Below the pieces are notes generated by a model. That model did no database searches and had not been told where the DNA came from. It saw only the letters and a program-made list of their open reading frames with translations. This document shows positions 15,161 to 21,997 of a stretch of 21,997 nucleotides of DNA, piece after piece (within the stretch, counting starts at the first letter, position 1; every line of letters starts with the position of its first letter). The DNA lies in contig JAZDOK010000081.1 in the NCBI GenBank assembly GCA_043798715.1, forward strand, positions 1-21,997, given 5' to 3'. The stretch comes from JAZDOK01 sp043798715 (GTDB lineage Bacteria; Vulcanimicrobiota; JAZDOK01). A program made the translations under genes and the position numbers.

Positions 15161-15189
15161 TTGATTTTTCCCAGAGTAAAACTCATATT
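15161..15189 (+). promoter_or_regulatory. Candidate promoter of the RCC1-repeat gene
   Basis: TTGATT (15161-15166) and CATATT (15184-15189) are 17 bp apart. The -10 matches consensus at four of six positions, so support is moderate. It would give a leader of about 40 nt. Confidence 0.4.
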
Positions 15190-15237
15190 TTCGCAGGAAG
15201 AATTTTTCATAAGGTTAAATAGTTACAAGTGAAGGAG

Positions 15238-17673
15238 ATGACGATCTTGGTAAAAGTGTATTTTGTGGCACAAAAAAGAATGGCAAAATCTCTGCTTTGC
15301 ATTTTAGCGGGTTTTCTTGCTGTGTTATTTATTTTCGGTTATAGTGGATGTCCAGCAACGGCCCCATCGGCTCCGACATCTGTGCCATTTACTGCTTCTC
15401 ACATTGCCTGTGGAGATTACCACAGTCTTGCCATCAAGAATGACGGGACGGTCTGGGGCTGGGGATACAATGCGAATGGTCAACTTGGAGATGGAACAAA
15501 TATTAAGTGGGTAGATGTTCCGGTTCAGGTTATGAACTTGACAGATGTCATCGGTATTGCCGGTGGTAGAAACCACAGTCTCGCTCTAAAGCGTGATGGG
15601 ACTGTCTATGCCTGGGGAGATAATCAGTATGGTCAGCTTGGAGATGGGACAAAAATTGATAGGAATACTCCAGTTCAAGTTCAAAACTTAATAGATATCA
15701 CAGCTATTGCCTGTGGAATTGACTACGGACTCGCTCTCAAGCGCGACGGGACGGTCTGGGCCTGGGGAGAAAATGAGCATGGTCAGCTTGGAGATGGGAC
15801 AAAAATTGATAGAAATACTCCAGTTCAAGTTCAAAACTTAAGCGATGTCACAGCTATTTCCTGCAAGGGAATCTCTAGCATCTCAATTAAAAATGACGGT
15901 ACAGCCTGGGCCTGGGGGGGAGACTGTAGAAATACTCCAGCTCAAGTTCAAAATCTGACAGATGTTATAGCTATTGCCCACGGACTCGCTCTCAAGAGAA
16001 ACGGGACGGTCTGGGAATGGGGAAGAGATGAAGATTGTCGAGTTTTTCTGGCGAACATACAAAGATATACTTCATATCAAGTACCAAACTTGACAGGTAT
16101 CAAAGCTGTTGCGTGTGGATTTTCTCACCATCTCGCCCTCAAGCGCGACGGAACGCTCTGTGCCTGGGGAGTAAATGGATGTGGTCAACTTGGCGATGGG
16201 ACAGAAATTACAAGATTTATTTTTGTTGACACACCGATTCCGGTTAAGAACATGACGGATGTCATAGATATAGCCTGTGGAGATCAGCACAGTATCGCCC
16301 TCAAACGCGATGGAACGATCTGGGCTTGGGGAAACAATAAGTTTGGTCAACTAGGATCCAGAGCGCATATGAGTAGGAATACACCTGTTCCGGTTAAGAA
16401 CATGACAGATTCCATAGGTATTTTCTGTGAAGGAGACTCCTGTTTCGCTCTCAAGCGTGATGGAACGGTATGGGCCTGGGGAGAAAATGAGCATGGTCAC
16501 CTTGGAGATGGGTCAGTTACAGAAAAATACAGCCCGGTTAAAATTAATAACTTAGAAGGTGCCATAGATATTGTCTGTGGATTTTACAGCAGTATGGCCC
16601 TAAAACGTGATGGAACGGTATGGACTTGGGGAGACAATTACCGAGGTTACCTTGGAGATGGAACAAATACAGAAAAATACAAACCTGTTCAGGTTAAGAA
16701 CCTGTCAGATGTCATAGGTATTTCCTGTGAATTAGATTCCAGTTTCGCTCTTAAGCGTGATGGGACTGTCTGGTCCTGGGGGGCAAATGACCATGGTGAA
16801 CTTGGTGATGGCACAAAAATTGATAGACATACTCCAGTTCAAGTTAAGAATTTAAGAGATGTCATGGCTATTGCCTGTGAAAGAAACTATAGTCTCGCCC
16901 TTAAGCATGACGGAACGGTCTGGGCTTGGGGAGACAATAACTTTGGTCAACTTGGTGATGAAACAAGAATTAATAGAAATATTCCAGTTCGAGTTCAAAA
17001 ATTAAGAGGTGTCATAGCTATTTCCTGTAGAGATTATCACTTCAGTTTTGCCATCAAGAGAGACGGGACGGTATGGACTTGGGGGGACAATAACTTGAAT
17101 CCCCTTGCAGCTAAAGCGAGTATGCTTAAGAATACCACGATTCAGGTTAAAAACCTGACGGATGTTATAGGGATTGCCGGTGGAGGAGACCACAGCCTCA
17201 TCTTCAAGCGTGATGGGACTGTCTGGTCCTGGGGATATAATAACGTGGGTCAACTTGGTGATGGGACAAAAATTGATAGAAATACTCCAGTTCAAGTTAA
17301 GAATTTAAGTGACGTCACAGCTATTGCCTGTGAAGGAAGCTACAGCCTCGCCCTCAAACGTGACGGAACGGTTTGGGCCTGGGGAACAAATGAGCATGGC
17401 GAACTTGGAGATGGAACTGGAAGAACAAAGAAACTTATAGAAGGACCAATAATTTGGGTAAATGAAGATGAAACAATAGTTAGGGCAAATGTTCCAGTTC
17501 AGGTTAAAAACCTGACGGATGTCACAGCTCTTGCCTGTGGAGGAAGCTATAGCCTCGCCCTCAAGAAAGATGGAACAATCTTGGCTTGGGGCAACGATGA
17601 CTTGGGTCAACTTGGAGATGGAACAACCGTTTGGAGATATTCATCTACCCCAATTCAAGTCCTGGCTCGTTAA
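15238..17673 (+). CDS. RCC1-repeat beta-propeller lipoprotein
   Basis: The protein is a signal sequence followed by 15 repeats of about 50 residues with the RCC1/BLIP-II consensus HSLALKRDGTVWAWGxNxxGQLGDGT...PVQVKNLTDV. Repeats 4 and 5 are short (about 39 and 45 residues) and repeat 14 carries an insertion of roughly 20 residues. One RCC1 propeller has seven blades, so 15 units would make two propellers plus a spare blade, or one with an unusual blade count. The N-terminus has KR, a hydrophobic core and GYSGC, a lipobox-like end, predicting an outer-membrane or periplasmic lipoprotein with the cysteine at codon 15349-15351. Start is uncertain: GTG 15229, ATG 15238 (GAAGGAG directly abuts it), TTG 15247 (nine bases from that site) and ATG 15280 (best signal-peptide shape) are all open. 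The ligand is unknown. The gene is more AT-rich than its neighbours. Confidence 0.88.
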   Translation: MTILVKVYFVAQKRMAKSLLCILAGFLAVLFIFGYSGCPATAPSAPTSVPFTASHIACGDYHSLAIKNDGTVWGWGYNANGQLGDGTNIKWVDVPVQVMNLTDVIGIAGGRNHSLALKRDGTVYAWGDNQYGQLGDGTKIDRNTPVQVQNLIDITAIACGIDYGLALKRDGTVWAWGENEHGQLGDGTKIDRNTPVQVQNLSDVTAISCKGISSISIKNDGTAWAWGGDCRNTPAQVQNLTDVIAIAHGLALKRNGTVWEWGRDEDCRVFLANIQRYTSYQVPNLTGIKAVACGFSHHLALKRDGTLCAWGVNGCGQLGDGTEITRFIFVDTPIPVKNMTDVIDIACGDQHSIALKRDGTIWAWGNNKFGQLGSRAHMSRNTPVPVKNMTDSIGIFCEGDSCFALKRDGTVWAWGENEHGHLGDGSVTEKYSPVKINNLEGAIDIVCGFYSSMALKRDGTVWTWGDNYRGYLGDGTNTEKYKPVQVKNLSDVIGISCELDSSFALKRDGTVWSWGANDHGELGDGTKIDRHTPVQVKNLRDVMAIACERNYSLALKHDGTVWAWGDNNFGQLGDETRINRNIPVRVQKLRGVIAISCRDYHFSFAIKRDGTVWTWGDNNLNPLAAKASMLKNTTIQVKNLTDVIGIAGGGDHSLIFKRDGTVWSWGYNNVGQLGDGTKIDRNTPVQVKNLSDVTAIACEGSYSLALKRDGTVWAWGTNEHGELGDGTGRTKKLIEGPIIWVNEDETIVRANVPVQVKNLTDVTALACGGSYSLALKKDGTILAWGNDDLGQLGDGTTVWRYSSTPIQVLAR
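15631..15840 (+). repeat. Near-identical DNA copies within RCC1 repeats 2 and 3
   Basis: Bases 15631-15690 and 15781-15840 match at 59 of 60 positions (15663 G versus 15813 A), exactly 150 bp apart. A similar pair, 16801-16856 and 17254-17309, matches at 54 of 56 positions, 453 bp apart. The flanking parts of the repeats differ much more. This points to recent duplication or gene conversion inside the gene. Confidence 0.85.
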
Positions 17674-17743
17674 TCGTCTTAATCATGACCTGCAGCCGGC
17701 GATACTGCAATGGAACCTCCGGCGGATACCCCAAGCCAGGGCT

Positions 17744-17772
17744 TTGCCTGAGAGAATGGGTTGTGTTATAAT
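17744..17772 (+). promoter_or_regulatory. Sigma70-type promoter of the zinc-finger/acyltransferase pair
   Basis: TTGCCT (17744-17749) and a perfect TATAAT (17767-17772) are separated by 17 bp. Transcription should start near 17779, giving a leader of about 60 nt before the ATG at 17843. Confidence 0.7.
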
Positions 17773-17802
17773 GGGAGCAGGAAGCCCCGTCCATTAAAGA
17801 TC

Positions 17803-17809
17803 GAGGAGG
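17803..17809 (+). promoter_or_regulatory. Strong but misplaced Shine-Dalgarno in the leader
   Basis: GAGGAGG lies 33 bases before the ATG at 17843, too far to serve it directly. It is nine bases before an in-frame ATC at 17819, a rare start codon, with no stop between that and the ATG. GAGGA (17803-17807) can also pair with TCCTC (17820-17824), which would hide the site in a small hairpin. Confidence 0.45.
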
Positions 17810-17842
17810 TGTCTTCCCATCCTCAACTTCTGCCAGGTTTTC

Positions 17843-18121
17843 ATGGGGCTTGATGCGGGAACCGTCTGCGGGAACCGACCCATCGGTCGCTGTATCGCCT
17901 GCGGATTGAGCGTCTGCCGCGTTCATGCGACCTTCACCGGGAACCGCGTCTTCTGCCTCAACTGCACGGGAAACGCAGAAGAAGCGCCTCCGTCCGAAGA
18001 AATCGAGGATGCCTTTGCTCCGCCCCAGGAAGACCCCGTTGACGGACTGGCCTCTTCAGAAGATCTGCTCAGTGATGCCTTTGAGGGAGATGAGGTCTCT
18101 CTCTCTTCTGAAGATAGATGA
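17843..18121 (+). CDS. Small zinc-binding (B-box-like) protein with acidic tail
   Basis: The 92-residue protein has cysteines at 9, 17, 20, 25, 38 and 41 and a histidine at 28, in the pattern C-x7-C-x2-C-x4-C-x2-H-x9-C-x2-C. This resembles the short B-box or treble-clef zinc modules found at the N-terminus of many uncharacterised bacterial proteins. From about residue 46 on it is strongly acidic and Ser/Pro-rich, probably disordered. It has no membrane segment. The stop overlaps the start of the acyltransferase fusion by four bases (ATGA), so the two proteins are likely co-produced and may interact. The start is uncertain: no ribosome-binding site fits the ATG at 17843, while a strong one fits an ATC at 17819, which would add eight residues including one more cysteine. 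Confidence 0.7.
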   Translation: MGLDAGTVCGNRPIGRCIACGLSVCRVHATFTGNRVFCLNCTGNAEEAPPSEEIEDAFAPPQEDPVDGLASSEDLLSDAFEGDEVSLSSEDR

Positions 18122-20763
18122 AGGATATTCTTTGCAGTGCTTGGGGACGGTTCCTGTGCCTGGTCGGACGCCTGGCCCTCTCCCTCCGCTACCGGATCCG
18201 CATCGAGGGCCTGGAGGCATTGCGGGACCTCGGTCACAAGACGCTTATCCTCCCCAACCACCCGGGCCTGATCGACCCTGTTATTATCATGGCTTACCTA
18301 TGGCCGATTCTGCGTCCCCGCCCGGCTCTTTATACGGAGTACTTCCGGAAGTGGCCCCTGCATTCCCTGATGAAGACCTTTAAGGCGGTTGAATTCCCGA
18401 TGACCGGCCGCATCGGCCCTGGCATCCGCGAGGAGGTCGAAAAAGCCGTCCAGGAAGTCATCGGGGGACTGAGAAGGGGTGAAAACCTGATCCTGTGGCC
18501 GGCCGCGCACATCTACTCGCGCCCCTTGGAAAACCTCGGTGCGGGAAGCGGCCTGGCCCGGATCCTTCGGGAGGTGCCCGACGCCCAAATCCTCGTCGTG
18601 CGCACCATCGGTCTCTGGGGCAGCATGTTCGGCTTTGCCCCCACGGGAAAGCCACCGGATCTCGGCAAGTGCATCCCCAGAGCGCTGGCGTACCTCCTGG
18701 CCGGCCTCTTTTTTTTCCTGCCCCGCCGGAGGGTTCTCGTCACCATCGAACACTGGAAGCGGAGCCGCCTCCCGGAACCCGTCAAGGAAAAAATCAACCG
18801 TTTCTTTGAAGAATGGTACAACGCCGGCGGCCCTGAGCCGCCCACTTATGTACCTTACAACTTACTTTGGGGTCCGCGCCGCTACGCCTTTCCTCCTGTA
18901 CTGCAAGACGAATTCCCCGACCTCACGAGGATTAAACCCGAGATTCTCTCCACCGTCATAGAGATTCTGGAAAAGCAACTCGGGCGCCCTTTAAGCGAGA
19001 ACGAGCGGAAGAGCGGAACCCGTCTCGAGATCATGGGGCTCGACAGCCTGGATCGGATGGAGTTGACCCTGGCCCTGGAACGGCGTTTCAGCCTTTCCGC
19101 CTCCCGGGTGCCGGAGACGCTCGGACAGGCGGCAGCCCTGGCTGAAGCTTCCCCACCAGTAAAGACTGTTCAGAAAGAAGAGGCGCCGGCCCGCTGGTTC
19201 AGCAAGCCTTCCCGGGGAGGACGCCCGGAGATTTTAGCCGAAACCCTGGTGGAAGCCTTTATCAGGAGCTGCCTGACCAACTCGGGGAAAGCCATGGCCG
19301 CAGACGATATCAGCGGAGTTCTTACCGGGAAGCGGATGCTGACCTCCGTCCTCCTTCTTTCGCGGCACCTGGCCTGCCTGGAGGACGAGAACATCGGGGT
19401 CCTGCTCCCCTCATCTGTTTCCGCCGATATCGCCTTCATGGCACTTCATTTCATCGGCCGCCTGCCCGTGATGTTGAACTGGACCACCGGCCCCATCTTT
19501 CTTTCACACGCCGTGAGAAAACTGAATGTCAGGCACGTGCTGACCAGCCGAAAATTTATCGAACGCACCGGCCTGGCCGTCGAAGGCGCTTCCTTCGTCT
19601 TCCTGGAAGACGTGCGCACCGGCATCGGGCCCGCCGCCATGCTCCGGACGTTGCTGGAGGTCACGTGGAAAGGCAAAGACCTTATCCGGATGATTCCCCG
19701 GCCCTCCCCGGAAGGAAACGCCGTCGTCCTTTTCACCTCGGGATCCGAAAAGGATCCCAAAGCCGTCCCTCTCACCCACCGGAACCTCATCAGCAACCTC
19801 CGCGGCGGAATCGAGGCGCTGCACCTGGATATGAGGGACAGCCTGATGGCTTTCCTCCCGCCATTTCACAGCTTCGGCCTCACGGCCACGATGCTGCTCC
19901 CCATGTTGACCGGGCTCAGGGTCGTGCACCACCCCGACCCGACCGACTCCGCCGGCCTCCTTCGCAAAATCGCCGCCTACAGGCCGACGCTTCTTCTCAC
20001 AACCCCTACTTTTCTTCAGGCACTCCTGGAGCGGGCGCAAGCGGGGGATCTCCTGAGCCTTAGAATCGTCATTGCAGGCGCTGAAAAGTGCCCGATGCAC
20101 CTCTTTAAACGCCTCTCGGTTCTGGCGCCGGAGACCCTGCTCCTGGAGGGTTATGGTATAACCGAGTGCTCCCCGATCGTCTCCGTCAATCGCCCGGGGA
20201 AAGCCAAACCCGGAACGATAGGTCAGCCGCTTCCCGGGGTGGAAATCCGGATAGTAGACCCGGAAACTTATCAGCCCCTCCCCCGGGGGGCAATGGGGAT
20301 GATTCTGGTGAGCGGCCCCAACGTTTTTTCGGGCTACCTGAACCAGGAACGGGAATCACCTTTTATCGATCGTGAGGGCCAGCGCTGGTATGTCACGGGA
20401 GACCTCGCAACTCAGGACGACGATGGCTTCATCAGTTTCCGCGGGAGGCTCCGGCGTTTTCTCAAGGCCGGCGGGGAGATGATCTCGCTTCCCTCCCTCG
20501 AAGAGCCTTTCGCCACCCGCTTCCCACCGTCAAGAGATGGGCCGCGCGCGGCGGTGGATGGCATCGAAATCGAAGGCGGCCGGAAAATAGTGCTCTTCAC
20601 CACGGAGAAAATGACTTTGGGCGAGGCCAACGCCATCCTGGAGGAGGCCGGATTCCGCGGCGTCATGCGCCTGAACGAAGTGGTCAGGCTTGAGTATATT
20701 CCCGTCCTGGGGACGGGCAAGACAGACTATAAACGCCTCCACCTCCTCCTTGACCGGGAGTAG
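18118..20763 (+). CDS. Three-domain acyltransferase / acyl carrier / AMP-dependent acyl ligase (Aas-like)
   Basis: The 881-residue protein combines an N-terminal PlsC/LPLAT-type acyltransferase (about 20-235), an acyl-carrier-like domain (about 265-345) and an adenylate-forming ligase (about 370-881). The acyltransferase HX4D motif is NHPGLIDP, H48 and D53; the usual FPEGTR motif is replaced by LWPAAHIYSRP (126-136). The carrier has GLDSLDRMEL with S310 as the probable phosphopantetheine site. The ligase shows FTSGSEKDPK (539-548), GYGITECSP (678-686), YVTGD (758-762) and the lysine in GTGKTDYK (865-872, K868). E. coli Aas joins acyltransferase and ligase without a carrier in between. A reasonable reading is that the ligase activates a fatty acid, loads it on S310 and the acyltransferase moves it to a lysolipid or other acceptor. 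The acceptor is unknown. No clear membrane transporter domain is fused. Confidence 0.9.
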   Translation: MKDILCSAWGRFLCLVGRLALSLRYRIRIEGLEALRDLGHKTLILPNHPGLIDPVIIMAYLWPILRPRPALYTEYFRKWPLHSLMKTFKAVEFPMTGRIGPGIREEVEKAVQEVIGGLRRGENLILWPAAHIYSRPLENLGAGSGLARILREVPDAQILVVRTIGLWGSMFGFAPTGKPPDLGKCIPRALAYLLAGLFFFLPRRRVLVTIEHWKRSRLPEPVKEKINRFFEEWYNAGGPEPPTYVPYNLLWGPRRYAFPPVLQDEFPDLTRIKPEILSTVIEILEKQLGRPLSENERKSGTRLEIMGLDSLDRMELTLALERRFSLSASRVPETLGQAAALAEASPPVKTVQKEEAPARWFSKPSRGGRPEILAETLVEAFIRSCLTNSGKAMAADDISGVLTGKRMLTSVLLLSRHLACLEDENIGVLLPSSVSADIAFMALHFIGRLPVMLNWTTGPIFLSHAVRKLNVRHVLTSRKFIERTGLAVEGASFVFLEDVRTGIGPAAMLRTLLEVTWKGKDLIRMIPRPSPEGNAVVLFTSGSEKDPKAVPLTHRNLISNLRGGIEALHLDMRDSLMAFLPPFHSFGLTATMLLPMLTGLRVVHHPDPTDSAGLLRKIAAYRPTLLLTTPTFLQALLERAQAGDLLSLRIVIAGAEKCPMHLFKRLSVLAPETLLLEGYGITECSPIVSVNRPGKAKPGTIGQPLPGVEIRIVDPETYQPLPRGAMGMILVSGPNVFSGYLNQERESPFIDREGQRWYVTGDLATQDDDGFISFRGRLRRFLKAGGEMISLPSLEEPFATRFPPSRDGPRAAVDGIEIEGGRKIVLFTTEKMTLGEANAILEEAGFRGVMRLNEVVRLEYIPVLGTGKTDYKRLHLLLDRE

Positions 20764-20779
20764 ATCTCAGCTGAGGGAG

Positions 20780-20799
20780 AAGATGAGAAGGAGCATCTT
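20780..20799 (+). terminator. Weak hairpin after the acyltransferase gene
   Basis: AAGATG (20780-20785) pairs with CATCTT (20794-20799) across an eight-base loop and is followed by TTATTATATAG. The six-bp stem is AT-rich, so this is at best a weak intrinsic terminator. Confidence 0.3.
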
Positions 20800-20929
20800 T
20801 TATTATATAGAATTTTTCGGTTAAGATGGCAGTATTTATTACTGACAACAAATTTATAACAGCCGGCGGAAGAAGCTTGATTTTGGCCGGCAGCCGCAGG
20901 AAATATTCCCGGCAGCCGGGAGGCTGTTC

Positions 20930-21631
20930 ATGAAATACATCAGTTTTTCCGGGGGAGCAGACAGCACGGCAACGGCAATTCTCTGGAAGCAGGAAAATGT
21001 TGAATTTGAATTGCTGTTCGCCGACACAGGGGTAGAGCTGCCCGAAACTTACTGGACGGTTCTTGAAGTTTCAAAAAAGCTTGGCGTCAAATTGAATGTG
21101 GTTCAATATATACACGGAGGTTTTTTACCGAATTTAATCCATAACGGCAAGATGCTGCCCGGAAGATCGGTCAGATGGTGCACCTATAAATTAAAACGAC
21201 AGCCTTCGGACAAATTCGTAGAAGAACATCATGGTGAACTGGCCATCGGTATTACGGCCGACGAGGGCCACAGAGCCGAGGGAAAGTCAGAGAAACCTTT
21301 CTTGTTGCTGTTCCCGCTCGTGGAAAAAGGCATAACCAAGGATGATACATTTAAGATATGCAGAAAAGAAAAATTACTTAATCCCTGTTATTCGTGGAGA
21401 TCGTCATGCTCCTGCTTCTGTTGCTTATTTCAGAGATTATCTGATTGGAGGGGGCTGTTGAAAAAGCATCCCGACCTGTACCGGCTTTCAGAAAAATTCG
21501 AAGAAGTCAGTAAATCACAATTCAGATCCGACAGGTCATTGAAAGAAATCAGAACCACGGAAGAAAGCCGGTTAAAGTTATATACCGATGCGGCTGAAGA
21601 TGAACCCTGCAATATTTGCATGTTCAGCTGA
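20930..21631 (+). CDS. PP-loop ATPase of the PAPS reductase-like family, cysteine-rich
   Basis: The 233-residue protein opens with the PP-loop SGGADST (residues 7-13), the ATP-pyrophosphatase motif of the adenine nucleotide alpha-hydrolase superfamily, followed by DTGVELPET (32-40) and the RWCTYKLKRQP segment with C84, all typical of phosphoadenosine-phosphosulfate-reductase-like proteins. It has nine cysteines (84, 144, 153, 160, 162, 164, 165, 227, 230); the dense group at 153-165 and the C-terminal CNIC could hold a metal or iron-sulfur cluster. A true PAPS reductase carries a C-terminal catalytic Cys motif (ECGLH-type) that I do not see, so sulfate assimilation is unlikely; tRNA or DNA thiolation-like chemistry is possible. 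GGGAGG lies six bases before the ATG. The gene is solitary, more AT-rich than its neighbours, and ends three bases from the fhs stop. Confidence 0.85.
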   Translation: MKYISFSGGADSTATAILWKQENVEFELLFADTGVELPETYWTVLEVSKKLGVKLNVVQYIHGGFLPNLIHNGKMLPGRSVRWCTYKLKRQPSDKFVEEHHGELAIGITADEGHRAEGKSEKPFLLLFPLVEKGITKDDTFKICRKEKLLNPCYSWRSSCSCFCCLFQRLSDWRGLLKKHPDLYRLSEKFEEVSKSQFRSDRSLKEIRTTEESRLKLYTDAAEDEPCNICMFS

Positions 21632-21634
21632 CGG

Positions 21635-21997
21635 CTAAAACAGTCCGACCACCCGCCCGTCCTCGTCAATATCAATGTGTGCTCCGGCCGGGTCGGAGGG
21701 GAGTCCCGGCATGGTTCGCATCTCGCCGCAAAGGGGATAGAGGAAACCCGCTCCCACGGAGGCCCGAATGTCCCGCACCGGCAGTGTGAAATCCCTGGGC
21801 CGCCCCTTCCAGGAGGGTTCATGGGAGAGGGAGAGGTGGGTCTTGGCCATGCAGACAGGAAGACCGGCGAACCCAAGCGCGGTGAAGTGCTTTATCTTTT
21901 TTTCGGTCTCCGGAGAGTATTCCACTTTTTTGGCCCCATAGATCCTGGTGGCGATCGTCTCTATTTTTTCCTTGATGGAAAGCTCCAGGGGATAAAG
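21635..21997 (-). CDS. fhs: Formate-tetrahydrofolate ligase, C-terminal part (cut by window edge)
   Basis: The frame stays open to the right edge, so only the last 120 residues are visible and the start lies outside. The visible part begins LYPLELSIKEKIETIATRIY and includes LGFAGLPVCMAKTHLSLSHEP, GAGFLYPLCGEMRTMPGLPS and the C-terminal IDIDEDGRVVGLF, all highly characteristic of formate-tetrahydrofolate ligase (10-formyl-THF synthetase). The enzyme makes 10-formyl-THF from formate, ATP and THF, feeding one-carbon metabolism and, in some anaerobes, the Wood-Ljungdahl pathway. The GTG at 21923-21925 within the frame is not the start. Confidence 0.95.
   Translation of the reverse strand, partial: LYPLELSIKEKIETIATRIYGAKKVEYSPETEKKIKHFTALGFAGLPVCMAKTHLSLSHEPSWKGRPRDFTLPVRDIRASVGAGFLYPLCGEMRTMPGLPSDPAGAHIDIDEDGRVVGLF

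Noticed and set aside
15400..17660. Regular DNA periodicity of about 150 bp, as in a tandem-repeat or CRISPR-like array
   Set aside because: The unit is a multiple of three, stays in one open frame and encodes RCC1 blades; units vary in sequence and there are no short identical repeats with unique spacers.

Overview
The window reads as ordinary, gene-dense chromosome from a Gram-negative bacterium of fairly high GC. It carries the methylerythritol phosphate isoprenoid route (dxs, ispA), bacterial lysine and cell-wall precursor synthesis (dapB), a lipoprotein-type signal sequence and formate-tetrahydrofolate ligase at the right edge. The run xseA-xseB-ispA-dxs-tlyA-nadK-recN, together with fhs and large Aas-like acyltransferase fusions, would suit a Desulfobacterota-like (deltaproteobacterial) lineage. 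That placement is an inference from gene content and style and is weak.

Layout. (1) 1-480: a perfectly palindromic terminator, then a small exported protein. (2) 481-1632: a stand-alone AAA/DUF4143 ATPase on the + strand. (3) 5915-1694 on the - strand: a four-gene operon of M16 metallopeptidase, a small unknown membrane protein, dapB and a GT39-type membrane glycosyltransferase, with tight overlaps. (4) 6231-7385: a second AAA/DUF4143 ATPase on the + strand. (5) 15053-7395 on the - strand: a seven-gene operon with overlapping ends, covering exonuclease VII (xseA, xseB), isoprenoid precursors (ispA, dxs), rRNA methylation or hemolysin-like TlyA, NAD kinase and RecN. (6) 15238-17673: a predicted lipoprotein built of 15 RCC1-type repeats, visibly more AT-rich than its neighbours. 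(7) 17744-20763: a consensus-like promoter driving a small zinc-finger-like protein coupled to a three-domain acyltransferase-carrier-AMP ligase. (8) 20930-21631: a cysteine-rich PP-loop (PAPS-reductase-family) protein, convergent with the C-terminal part of fhs, which runs off the window.

The features that stand out from housekeeping are these. Both DUF4143 ATPases have a -35/-10 pair with exactly 17 bp spacing placed so that the start codon falls at or within about 3 nt of the transcription start, so both look leaderless; every other confidently placed start in the window except those coupled by overlap has a Shine-Dalgarno. The second ATPase promoter is also framed by a perfect 13-bp inverted repeat. 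The 3' end of the glycosyltransferase gene lies in what looks like a dispersed repeat. The acyltransferase fusion has an inserted carrier domain and a non-standard acyltransferase motif. I see no CRISPR array, no transposase gene, no tRNA or rRNA, and no clear multi-gene defence system.
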